Below, one piece after another: positions 1-6,026 of a stretch of 19,084 bases of DNA. Source of the stretch: an uncultured Bacillota bacterium (GTDB lineage: Bacteria; Bacillota; Dehalobacteriia; UBA7702); NCBI GenBank assembly GCA_902766525.1, contig CACXDX010000011.1:1-19084 (forward strand), read 5' to 3'. How positions within the stretch are numbered: the first letter of the stretch is position 1; the number at the start of each line of letters is the position of its first letter. The notes under the pieces were generated by a model. It searched no databases. It was not told the DNA's origin and was given only the letters and a program-made list of their open reading frames with translations. Made by a program: the position numbers and the translations under genes.

Positions 1-750
1 ATCGATTTCCGTAAAAACCGTTTTTCCGAGCGTAGAAGCTTCGTCTATTCCCAAGCCTTCATTTTCAAGAAAACCATGCAGAACGAGAACGCGGCGATAT
101 CCGATGCTTTTCATAATTTTTGCCGTGGAAGTAATCATTTCCGGATCGTTGACACCGCGTAATCCGTACAACGGAGTACAGGGATTCGCCAGAGATGCGG
201 CGAGATTCAACACCGTGCCGAAATGGATTTGACTCAGAATCCTGCCCAATCCCGCAGGGTGAACCAGGGGACTCATTCCGTTAAACAAACCGATGCCGCA
301 TATTTCTATTGATTTTCCTATTTTTTCCGAACTCAGATCGGTACGAACGCCAAGCGCTTCGGCAACATCTACGGTCCCGCATTTGGAAGTAATACCTCTG
401 GATCCGTGCCGCGCCATCGCCGCTCCCGCAGAAGCTGCAACAACTGCCGCAGCGGTGCTGATATTGAATGTTTTAAAGGAATCCATCCCGGTGCCGCTGT
501 TTTCGACCAAGGGGCGGTCAGTACGGATCTTTACTTTATTGGTGTCGATTTCATCGATCACTTTCCATATCGCCGTGACTTCTTTGGCTGTAGCGCCTTT
601 TGCCGTCATAGCGGCGAGAAATGCTCCCTGATCCATAGGGGATTCACTGTTTTCTATGATCCGTCGAAAGATTTCTTCGGTATTTTGATAAGAAAGGTCA
701 TTTCCGGCGATCAGCTCATTAACGGCATATCCTATATTCATCATATTCAT
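1..750 (-). CDS. TrpD-like phosphoribosyltransferase (glycosyltransferase family 3), C-terminus cut by window edge
   Basis: Open frame of 250 codons running off the left edge; about 70% of a normal 340-residue TrpD protein. Seen: an N-terminal helical region, the PRPP loop GTGMD followed by TFNIST (about residues 88-100), ARHGSRG, SKCGTVDVAEALGV, and HG with a GLGIDE acidic pair near residues 230-240, matching the phosphate- and magnesium-binding parts of anthranilate phosphoribosyltransferase. The region that in true TrpD reads like MFAP..HP..R.ELG.RT.FN.LGPL.NP is here LFNGMSPLVHPAGLGRILSQ followed by NLAASLANP, so the acceptor site differs and anthranilate is unlikely to be the substrate. 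The ATG at 750 overlaps the stop of the dehydrogenase gene (ATGA) and the GGGAGGGAG site lies in the last codons of that gene; in-frame ATGs at 744 and 741 give better spacing and are possible starts. No trp genes are adjacent. Cotranscription with the dehydrogenase under the cobalamin riboswitch is inferred. The substrate is unknown. Confidence 0.8.
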   Translation of the reverse strand, partial: MNMMNIGYAVNELIAGNDLSYQNTEEIFRRIIENSESPMDQGAFLAAMTAKGATAKEVTAIWKVIDEIDTNKVKIRTDRPLVENSGTGMDSFKTFNISTAAAVVAASAGAAMARHGSRGITSKCGTVDVAEALGVRTDLSSEKIGKSIEICGIGLFNGMSPLVHPAGLGRILSQIHFGTVLNLAASLANPCTPLYGLRGVNDPEMITSTAKIMKSIGYRRVLVLHGFLENEGLGIDEASTLGKTVFTEID

Positions 751-1784
751 TCTCCCTCCCCGTTAAACTCGATCATCATCACAAAATCGTTTTCGATTTC
801 TTTTTCTTTTAAAATTGATTTCGCCTCTTCTAAATCGACGATTCTGATCGGCAAATCGGACAGATCAAAACCATTTTCCATCAACTTAAGCGCCTGCCTT
901 GTATCACTCATACCACAGCCGTATACACCTTTAACGATAAGCTCTTTATAATGAATCTGATTGAGTACTTTCGTCGAAATGGCGTCATCTTCGATCAAGC
1001 CGCTGAAATAACCGAAAAAGCCACTGTTTTTCAAACAGTCAACCGCCTGGGCAAAACAAACCGAATAGGGGGCACAGGGAATCGCCGCATCAAAAGCCTT
1101 GATTTTTTTATTTTTCATCGTTTCTCCGAGCGACTCGGGTGCACAGGAAAAAAATCCGGATTTTTTTAAAACTTTTCTTTTCCGTTCAAAGGGTTCGGTA
1201 ATGACGATATCATTTACGCCATGATTGCGCAAAAGTAAAGCTGTCAAAAATCCGAGGACGCCTCCGCCGGGAATCAATACCGATTCAGTATTTTTCAGAT
1301 CCATTTGCCGGATCATATGAACGGCACAACCGAGAGGTTCACATAAAGCGGCATATCTCAGCGATACGTTTTTCGGCACGGAATAAATGATCCCGTTTTT
1401 CACACCTTCGGCCGGAATCATGCAATACCGCGAAAAACCTCCGTCAAGATGAAATCCGAGAATTTTCATTTCGGAACAACACTGATCCTTCCCCGCTAAA
1501 CAATGATCACATTTCATACAGGCAATGCCGGGATGCACAACCACCCTTTCCCCGATGCGCTTCTTATCGACCCCTTCACCGACAGCGGTGATAACACCGC
1601 TGAATTCATGACCGAGTACACGGGGAAGCAAAAGATCCCTTTGTCCCTGCCGGCAGCACTTACGATCTGTCCGGCAAATGCCGCAGCAGGCAACGGCGAT
1701 AACGACCTCACCCGCTCCCGGAGAAGGTTTTGTTCGCTTTTCCGTAACGATTCTTTTTTGATTTTTCAATACCAAAGTGTTCAC
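747..1784 (-). CDS. Zinc-dependent medium-chain alcohol/polyol dehydrogenase family protein
   Basis: 345 residues, typical of zinc MDR enzymes that oxidise secondary alcohols or polyols with NAD(P). Seen: catalytic-zinc motif GICRTD (Cys37) and GHEFSG (His59-Glu60), structural-zinc cysteines 89, 92, 95 and 103 with the canonical 2-2-7 spacing, CEPLGCAVH (Glu149), and the Rossmann glycine motif GGGVLG near residue 173. The start is a GTG at 1784, eight bases after AAGGAGG. The frame extends upstream to an ATG at 1868, but that stretch would lie in the terminator and riboswitch, so it is rejected. The gene is first in a cobalamin-riboswitch operon, with the TrpD-like gene overlapping its stop by four bases. 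Family assignment is firm. The substrate cannot be read from the sequence; threonine-, sorbitol- or alcohol-dehydrogenase labels would all be guesses. Confidence 0.88.
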   Translation of the reverse strand: MNTLVLKNQKRIVTEKRTKPSPGAGEVVIAVACCGICRTDRKCCRQGQRDLLLPRVLGHEFSGVITAVGEGVDKKRIGERVVVHPGIACMKCDHCLAGKDQCCSEMKILGFHLDGGFSRYCMIPAEGVKNGIIYSVPKNVSLRYAALCEPLGCAVHMIRQMDLKNTESVLIPGGGVLGFLTALLLRNHGVNDIVITEPFERKRKVLKKSGFFSCAPESLGETMKNKKIKAFDAAIPCAPYSVCFAQAVDCLKNSGFFGYFSGLIEDDAISTKVLNQIHYKELIVKGVYGCGMSDTRQALKLMENGFDLSDLPIRIVDLEEAKSILKEKEIENDFVMMIEFNGEGE

Positions 1785-1792
1785 TGCAGATT

Positions 1793-1799
1793 CCTCCTT
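1793..1799 (-). promoter_or_regulatory. Ribosome binding site fixing the dehydrogenase GTG start
   Basis: AAGGAGG on the minus strand, eight bases before the GTG at 1784. It lies just downstream of the riboswitch terminator, which excludes the upstream in-frame ATG at 1868 as the start. Confidence 0.85.
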
Positions 1800-1800
1800 A

Positions 1801-1844
1801 GAAAAGATAAAAAGAGTCCACATCCTCCGGTGATGTGAACTCTT
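1801..1844 (-). terminator. Intrinsic terminator, expression platform of the cobalamin riboswitch
   Basis: On the minus strand, a 13-bp stem (arms 1832-1844 and 1812-1824, one G-U pair, 7-base loop) followed by a U-rich tract. It sits between the aptamer and the dehydrogenase ribosome binding site, so cobalamin binding is predicted to end transcription here. I could not identify a convincing antiterminator pairing by eye. Confidence 0.85.
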
Positions 1845-1866
1845 ACCTGAATCCGCATGAATCTTC

Positions 1867-2012
1867 AAGGCAGGTCTCCTGACTCGGCATCATCGTTCAA
1901 CGCCCCTTCCCCGCTGATTTAGGATCAACGAGTGGTATCGACGTCTCCTCTGCCATACAGTGGCGGGACCGTGCAGGCCTTTCACCTGCTTCCCTTTTAA
2001 GCAAAGCACCTT
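1867..2012 (-). ncRNA. Cobalamin (adenosylcobalamin-type) riboswitch aptamer
   Basis: Read on the minus strand the segment has the class signatures in order: a 5' AAGGTGC arm, GGGAAGCAGGTGAAA, GCACGGTCCCGCCACTGT, and the B12 box GAGTCAGGAGACCTGCC at the 3' end, whose last bases (CCTT) can pair with the 5' arm as P1. These match the Rfam cobalamin family consensus as I know it. A promoter lies about 25 bases upstream and a terminator about 25 bases downstream, so it controls the dehydrogenase and TrpD-like genes by premature termination. Confidence 0.95.
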
Positions 2013-2042
2013 GTGATTAAGATATGAACTTTTACTGAAATT

Positions 2043-2071
2043 ATTTTAAAATATAGGCTTTTTTATGTCAA
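2043..2071 (-). promoter_or_regulatory. Sigma-A promoter for the cobalamin-riboswitch operon
   Basis: TTGACA (2066-2071) and TAAAAT (2043-2048) with a 17-base spacer on the minus strand. The predicted transcript start is near 2036, just before the aptamer. Confidence 0.85.
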
Positions 2072-2108
2072 GAAAATTTTTTTTATATTTAAGTTTATAC
2101 CTCCGACA

Positions 2109-2133
2109 TAAAAAAAGGCGCCGCTACGGCACC
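2109..2133 (-). terminator. Rho-independent terminator after tRNA-Pro
   Basis: On the minus strand, a 7-bp GC-rich stem (arms 2127-2133 and 2117-2123, 3-base loop) followed by seven T residues. It closes the tRNA transcript. Confidence 0.85.
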
Positions 2134-2149
2134 GCATTTGAGGTTGCAT

Positions 2150-2185
2150 CCTGCATGAAAGACGAATAAACGCCAATCATGCAGG
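2150..2185 (-). repeat. 9-bp inverted repeat in the tRNA-Pro 3' trailer
   Basis: Perfect arms CCTGCATGA (minus strand 2185-2177) and TCATGCAGG (2158-2150) separated by 18 bases, between the tRNA CCA end and the terminator. No U-tract follows. It may be a fold in the precursor trailer; function unknown. Confidence 0.6.
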
Positions 2186-2194
2186 AATAATAAA

Positions 2195-2272
2195 TGGTCG
2201 GAGCGACACGACTTGAACGTGCGACCTCTACCACCCCAAGGTAGCGCTCTAGCCAAACTGAGCTACGCCCCG
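2195..2272 (-). tRNA. tRNA-Pro (anticodon GGG)
   Basis: 78 bases including an encoded CCA. The cloverleaf reads: acceptor CGGGGCG/CGCTCCG with one G-U pair; D arm GCTC/GAGC; anticodon stem CTACC/GGTAG with loop TTGGGGT, giving anticodon GGG for the CCC codon; T arm with TTCAAGT loop; discriminator A. It has its own promoter and terminator, so it is a single-gene unit. Confidence 0.97.
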
Positions 2273-2282
2273 AACGGAGTAT

Positions 2283-2311
2283 ATTATACGATATCAGAGT
2301 AGCGATGTCAA
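2283..2311 (-). promoter_or_regulatory. Consensus sigma-A promoter for tRNA-Pro
   Basis: TTGACA (2306-2311), 17-base spacer, TATAAT (2283-2288): a perfect consensus, as expected for a stable RNA gene. The predicted start is about 4 bases before the mature tRNA, leaving almost no 5' leader. Confidence 0.93.
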
Positions 2312-2320
2312 CCTTTTTTT

Positions 2321-2345
2321 GAAAAAATCTGCCTTAATCAGCAGG
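2321..2345 (-). terminator. Weak candidate terminator after lysC
   Basis: Short hairpin on the minus strand (CTGC/GCAG arms 2341-2344 and 2329-2332, plus an inner U-G pair) followed by A and six T residues, about 20 bases after the lysC stop. The stem is short, so readthrough towards the tRNA gene is possible. Confidence 0.42.
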
Positions 2346-2365
2346 TTAAACATTTAAATCCGCAG

Positions 2366-3595
2366 TCATTCGGCAGGCATATCCAGGCCAAAGCCCGCAT
2401 GGAGCGCTTTTACCGCTTTTTCAAGATCATCTTCATTGATGGCGCAGGAAACCTTAATTTCCGAGGTCGCGATCATCTGGATATTGATCATATTCTTTGC
2501 CAGAATATCAAACATTTTCGCGGCAACGCCGGGATTTGTGATCATTCCCGCGCCGACGATGGATACTTTGGCGATGTTGTCAATATATTCCGTATCTTTG
2601 GCGTGAAATTCCCATTTCATTTCTTCCATCAGCGTCTTCGTCTTATCGAGATCATCGGAAGAGATCGTAAACGAGATCTTGTTTTCGTTTCTTCTCTGCC
2701 CGGCCTGAATGATCATATCGACATTGATATGCTCTTCGGAAAGAACTTTAAAAATTCGGGCGGCGCTGCCCGGGCGGTCGGGAACATCAAAAATAGAAAT
2801 CTTGGCAACATTGCGATCGAAAGCAACACCGCTCACGGACATTTGCTTCTCAATCGCTTTGCCGTCAAAATGCTCGACAATCGTGCCGGGATTATGATTA
2901 AAACTGGAACGCACATGTATTTTTGTGCCGAATTCTTTTCCCACTTCAACACAGCGAGGATGCAGTACGCCGGCGCCCATCGTTGCCAGTTCCAACATTT
3001 CATCAAAGGAGATGCGATCAATCTTATGCGCTTCGGGAACCATTCTCGGATCCGTAGTATAAACACCGTCAACATCGGTAAAGATCTCACAAAAATCGGC
3101 GTTTAAAGCTGAAGCCAATGCAACAGCCGTCGTATCGGATCCGCCCCGACCCAAGGTCGTGATCTCACCCGATTCCGTCGCCCCCTGGAATCCGGCGACA
3201 ACAACGATATATCCCTCTGCTATTTTTTCTTCAATACGATGAGGCGCGATACTTAAGATCTTCGCTTTGGACGACACATCTTCGGTCAAGATTCCGGCCT
3301 GCCAGCCTGTAAAAGAAATCGCTTTATATCCCATTGCGTTGAGCGTCATCGTTAAAAGCGAAATGGTTTGCTGCTCTCCGGTGGAAAGAAGCATATCCAT
3401 TTCACGCGCGGATGCTTTTTCATTCAATTCTTTCGCAAGTTCGATCAAATGATCCGTCGTATCTCCCATGGCGGAAACAACCACAACCATTTGATTGCCT
3501 TCATCATACTCTTCGGCAACACGTTTGGCCACGCGGCGAATGCATTCCGGATCCGCAACGGAGCTGCCGCCGAATTTTTGTACAATCAATGCCAT
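2366..3595 (-). CDS. lysC: Aspartate kinase
   Basis: 409 residues, the usual length of a monofunctional aspartokinase. It phosphorylates L-aspartate, the first step to lysine, threonine, methionine and dipicolinate. Seen: the N-terminal kinase motif KFGGSSVAD (Lys7), the substrate region STGEQQ, GRGGSDTTA in the amino acid kinase core, and two C-terminal ACT domains from about residue 265 (FDVPDRPGSAARIF; SIVGAGMITNPGVAAKMF), which normally bind lysine and/or threonine for feedback control. AAAGGATGG precedes the ATG at a usable distance. It starts 31 bases after the hom stop, so the two are probably one operon. No lysine riboswitch is present in the short hom leader, so any end-product control here is likely allosteric. 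Confidence 0.97.
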   Translation of the reverse strand: MALIVQKFGGSSVADPECIRRVAKRVAEEYDEGNQMVVVVSAMGDTTDHLIELAKELNEKASAREMDMLLSTGEQQTISLLTMTLNAMGYKAISFTGWQAGILTEDVSSKAKILSIAPHRIEEKIAEGYIVVVAGFQGATESGEITTLGRGGSDTTAVALASALNADFCEIFTDVDGVYTTDPRMVPEAHKIDRISFDEMLELATMGAGVLHPRCVEVGKEFGTKIHVRSSFNHNPGTIVEHFDGKAIEKQMSVSGVAFDRNVAKISIFDVPDRPGSAARIFKVLSEEHINVDMIIQAGQRRNENKISFTISSDDLDKTKTLMEEMKWEFHAKDTEYIDNIAKVSIVGAGMITNPGVAAKMFDILAKNMINIQMIATSEIKVSCAINEDDLEKAVKALHAGFGLDMPAE

Positions 3596-3626
3596 TTATC
3601 GATCCATCCTTTCCGACAAAACAAAT

Positions 3627-4928
3627 TTAATCTCTTTCCACACGGATAATGTTTTCAAATTGATAAACCACGTCGGTGCCGATCAAAGTATCTACAGCCT
3701 TGGAAAACTCCCCTTCTCTGACGCTGTGTGTAATAATATAAAGCTCGGCCTGCTGATGGTCACCTTTTTCCTGGATCACCGAAGCGATACTGACGCCGTA
3801 ATCACCGAGGATCTTGACGATCATGGCAAGGACACCCGGCGAATCTTTGACCAGCATACGAATGTAGAATTTTGAAATAAAATCATCCTGTTTGCGAATG
3901 GATTTATCCAAATAACAGGTACAGCCTTCAACACCGAGAACACCGTTTTGCATATGTTCGACAACGGCACAAATATCGGCGACAACGGCGCTGCCGGTAG
4001 GAAGATCGCCGGCGCCGCGGCCGTAAAACATGGTTTCCCCAACGGCGTTGCCGTCAACAAACACCGCGTTAAAAGTATCACCCACCGCGGCAAGGGGATG
4101 TTTCTTCGGAATCATCATGGGATGAACTCTCGCTTCGATCTCTCCATCGATTTCTTCCCCGATGCCGAGGAGTTTGATCACATAACCGAGACTGGCGGCG
4201 GCGGAAATATCGCGGCTTGTGATTTTTTCGATACCTTCAACGTAGACATCATCAAGCGTTACACGACTGTTATAAGCAATCGATGATAAAATCGCCACCT
4301 TACGCGCGGCATCAAAACCGCCGATATCGGCTGTGGGATCCGATTCGGCGTAACCCAGATCCTGAGCTTCCTTCAGAATTTCATTAAAATCGCCGTTTTC
4401 CTCGGTCATACGAGTCAGGATATAATTGGTCGTTCCGTTCATGATACCCATAAAACGCCGAATCTGATTACCGATCAGATCCTTTTTCATCACGTTAATG
4501 ATGGGAATACCGCCGGCGACAGATGCTTCAAAACGTAAATCGACCTGATTATCTTTGGCAGTATCCAGCAATTCTTTACCGTGAATCGCCATCAAATCCT
4601 TATTGGCGGTAACGACACTTTTACCCTTTTTCAGTGCAGCCAAAATGAAATCCCTGGCTAAAGTCGTACCGCCGATCAATTCAACGACTATATCCATATT
4701 CTTTGTTGAAAGAAAATCATCAAAATCATCGGTCACCACAGCGGGATCCGCGCCGATCCCGGATAAATCCGCTCTTGCTCTATCGGCATATTTTTCCAAA
4801 ACACGGACAATCTCGATTTTTCCCCTTCGGCCGGTCAAAACATCTTTATTTTTCATTAAAATCGTTGCCGTACCGAGACCGACAGTACCAAGACCCATGA
4901 TACCGATACCAAATGATTTATTTGCCAT
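3627..4928 (-). CDS. hom: Homoserine dehydrogenase
   Basis: 433 residues, the usual length of the single-function enzyme with a C-terminal ACT domain. It reduces aspartate 4-semialdehyde to homoserine for threonine and methionine synthesis. Seen: the N-terminal NAD(P) loop GLGTVG (residues 12-17), VVTANKDLMA, NGTTNYIL and GYAESDPTADI in the catalytic domain, and an ACT domain from about residue 355 (RMLVKDSPGVLAMI). The ATG follows AGGAG by eight bases. It is the first gene of hom-lysC and competes with dapA, elsewhere in this window, for aspartate semialdehyde. thrB and thrC are not in the window. Confidence 0.97.
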   Translation of the reverse strand: MANKSFGIGIMGLGTVGLGTATILMKNKDVLTGRRGKIEIVRVLEKYADRARADLSGIGADPAVVTDDFDDFLSTKNMDIVVELIGGTTLARDFILAALKKGKSVVTANKDLMAIHGKELLDTAKDNQVDLRFEASVAGGIPIINVMKKDLIGNQIRRFMGIMNGTTNYILTRMTEENGDFNEILKEAQDLGYAESDPTADIGGFDAARKVAILSSIAYNSRVTLDDVYVEGIEKITSRDISAAASLGYVIKLLGIGEEIDGEIEARVHPMMIPKKHPLAAVGDTFNAVFVDGNAVGETMFYGRGAGDLPTGSAVVADICAVVEHMQNGVLGVEGCTCYLDKSIRKQDDFISKFYIRMLVKDSPGVLAMIVKILGDYGVSIASVIQEKGDHQQAELYIITHSVREGEFSKAVDTLIGTDVVYQFENIIRVERD

Positions 4929-4959
4929 GATCTTTTCTCCTAATAAATTAATATTTTAA

Positions 4960-4988
4960 AGCATATCAAAAAAACATTTTTTTTTCAA
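4960..4988 (-). promoter_or_regulatory. Promoter for hom-lysC
   Basis: TTGAAA (4983-4988), 17-base spacer, TATGCT (4960-4965) on the minus strand, with long A and T runs in and around the spacer. The predicted leader is only about 25 bases, leaving no room for a riboswitch or T-box. Confidence 0.65.
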
Positions 4989-5068
4989 GTGAAACTCGAT
5001 AATATTTCAAAAACAGTTGTCAAAAAAAAAGCTTTATTTCCGATTTTTTGTTTATCTGTATTTTATTC

Positions 5069-5097
5069 TTGAAACAATAAAAAAATAAACATATAAT
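5069..5097 (+). promoter_or_regulatory. Promoter for the His-cluster protein/cooT unit
   Basis: TTGAAA (5069-5074), 17-base spacer, perfect TATAAT (5092-5097), about 30 bases before the first start codon. It is divergent from the hom promoter across a very AT-rich stretch. Confidence 0.85.
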
Positions 5098-5129
5098 AAT
5101 CCTAAGAAAACCGAAAGGAGATTTCAGCG

Positions 5130-5342
5130 ATGGAATTAAACAGCGAAAAACTTACCATCCTTCTTGAACATATGCTTCACCATAATAAACATCACAGCGA
5201 GGAAATCGGCGATATCGCCGAAAAAGCCGCTCAATTGGATAAAAAAGATATTGCGGCTTTGATTAAGGAAGCCAAAGACCTCCAGGACAAGGCCAATGAA
5301 AAATTGGAAGCCGCACTTGATTCGGCCAAAAAGGGGGAATAA
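5130..5342 (+). CDS. Small His-cluster helical protein upstream of cooT
   Basis: 70 residues, no signal peptide or membrane segment, strongly helical and charged. Histidines at 14, 17, 18, 21 and 22 fall on one helical face (spacing 3-1-3-1) next to Glu13, Glu24 and Glu25, a plausible metal-binding surface. The rest is Ala/Lys/Glu-rich and reads as a second amphipathic helix, perhaps a helical hairpin. AAAGGAG sits nine bases before the ATG and the gene has its own strong promoter. The stop is two bases before the CooT start, so the pair is cotranscribed. From memory, similar short helical proteins occur beside cooT in other anaerobes, but I cannot verify that here. A role in nickel handling is inferred only from this neighbour and the His pattern. 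Confidence 0.85.
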   Translation: MELNSEKLTILLEHMLHHNKHHSEEIGDIAEKAAQLDKKDIAALIKEAKDLQDKANEKLEAALDSAKKGE

Positions 5343-5344
5343 AA

Positions 5345-5521
5345 ATGTGTCTTGCCAAAGTCATCGTTGATCAAAACGATTTCGCACAAAGCGTCACGAA
5401 CTTTCGCCAAGATGGCGACGAATTAACCTTTGTCACAATTTTCGGAGAAGAAAAAACCGTCAACGGTACCATCGACACCATTGATTTTACCGAATCGGTC
5501 ATCAACGTCACATCAAAGTAA
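5345..5521 (+). CDS. CooT family nickel-binding protein
   Basis: 58 residues, the usual size of the CooT family (small SH3-like homodimers). It begins MCLAKV; the Cys at position 2 is the nickel ligand described in Rhodospirillum rubrum CooT, where the protein assists maturation of carbon monoxide dehydrogenase. The rest alternates short beta strands (ELTFVTIFG, SVINVTSK), as expected. The ATG follows a GGGGGAAT site formed by the end of the upstream gene, two bases after its stop. No CODH or hydrogenase gene is in the window, so the client nickel enzyme here is unknown. The call rests on length, N-terminal motif and fold pattern and is fairly secure. Confidence 0.85.
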   Translation: MCLAKVIVDQNDFAQSVTNFRQDGDELTFVTIFGEEKTVNGTIDTIDFTESVINVTSK

Positions 5522-5549
5522 ACATAAACGCAAATTTAGTGAAAAGAAG

Positions 5550-5581
5550 CCCGTCCGCATTACACGGACGGGTTATTTTTT
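5550..5581 (+). terminator. Terminator after cooT, partly bidirectional
   Basis: 8-bp GC-rich stem CCCGTCCG/CGGACGGG (5550-5557, 5565-5572) with a 7-base loop, then TTATTTTTT. In the minus direction it is followed by CTTCTTTTC, so it probably also ends flavodoxin transcription, whose stop lies 8 bases away. Confidence 0.92.
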
Positions 5582-6008
5582 ATGAAACAGCTAAAGTAGT
5601 TCCCAGATTTTCACATTCAATACGCGCTTCCTCATCGGGTTCATCCCGGGCAATGAGTCCGTGATCCATTAAAAGAGCGCCTGCGTTGTAAACACGAACT
5701 TCCCAATCAAGCATCCACTGCCCTTCTCCCCATCCGTAAGAACCGAAAAGCACGACTTTCTTTCCCTTCAGTGCGGGTTCGATTTCCTGGAACATCGGTT
5801 CAAATTCAGACGGTTCCAGTTCTTCATTACCCATAGCGGGACAACCGAATGCGATTTTATCATAGCAGTTCATCTGATTGATTCCGAAATCCGACGCGAC
5901 ATAAACATCGGCATGCTTGCCGACGGCTTCGATGCCGGTCTTCACATATTCCGTCATTTGCTTTGTCGCGCCGCGACCGCTCCAGTATACAATAGCAATT
6001 CGATCCAT
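5580..6008 (-). CDS. Flavodoxin (short-chain, clostridial type)
   Basis: 142 residues, the size of short-chain flavodoxins: soluble FMN-binding electron carriers that replace ferredoxin. Seen: an N-terminal beta strand then the phosphate loop WSGRGAT (residues 9-15), CPAMGNEELEPSEFEP (isoalloxazine loop, about 56-71), and FGSYGWGEGQWM (Tyr91, Trp93), closely resembling the clostridial flavodoxins. The phosphate loop is unusual: the family norm is SGTGNT, here SGRGAT, so an arginine replaces the first threonine and an alanine the asparagine. AGGAG precedes the ATG. It starts 18 bases after the MBL nuclease stop and is probably the last gene of that run. Confidence 0.95.
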   Translation of the reverse strand: MDRIAIVYWSGRGATKQMTEYVKTGIEAVGKHADVYVASDFGINQMNCYDKIAFGCPAMGNEELEPSEFEPMFQEIEPALKGKKVVLFGSYGWGEGQWMLDWEVRVYNAGALLMDHGLIARDEPDEEARIECENLGTTLAVS

Positions 6009-6026
6009 TTTACTCTCCTGTCGATA

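Noticed and set aside
1..750. Calling the left-edge gene trpD (anthranilate phosphoribosyltransferase)
   Set aside because: The acceptor-site block differs from true TrpD, there are no trp neighbours and the control is by cobalamin, so only the family name is supported.
1785..1868. An N-terminal extension of the dehydrogenase starting at the ATG at 1868
   Set aside because: It would translate the terminator hairpin and the aptamer edge; AAGGAGG before the GTG at 1784 and the family N-terminus fix the start.
2399..3106. A 235-codon plus-strand open frame opposite lysC
   Set aside because: It is antisense to a certain aspartokinase gene with intact motifs, shows no recognisable domain and lacks a good ribosome binding site. 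The other long plus-strand frames opposite hom, the MBL nuclease, gatB, RNase J and asd fail for the same reason.
4929..5129. A lysine riboswitch or T-box controlling hom-lysC
   Set aside because: The predicted leader is only about 25 bases and the sequence has no L-box or T-box signature, only A and T runs and promoter elements.
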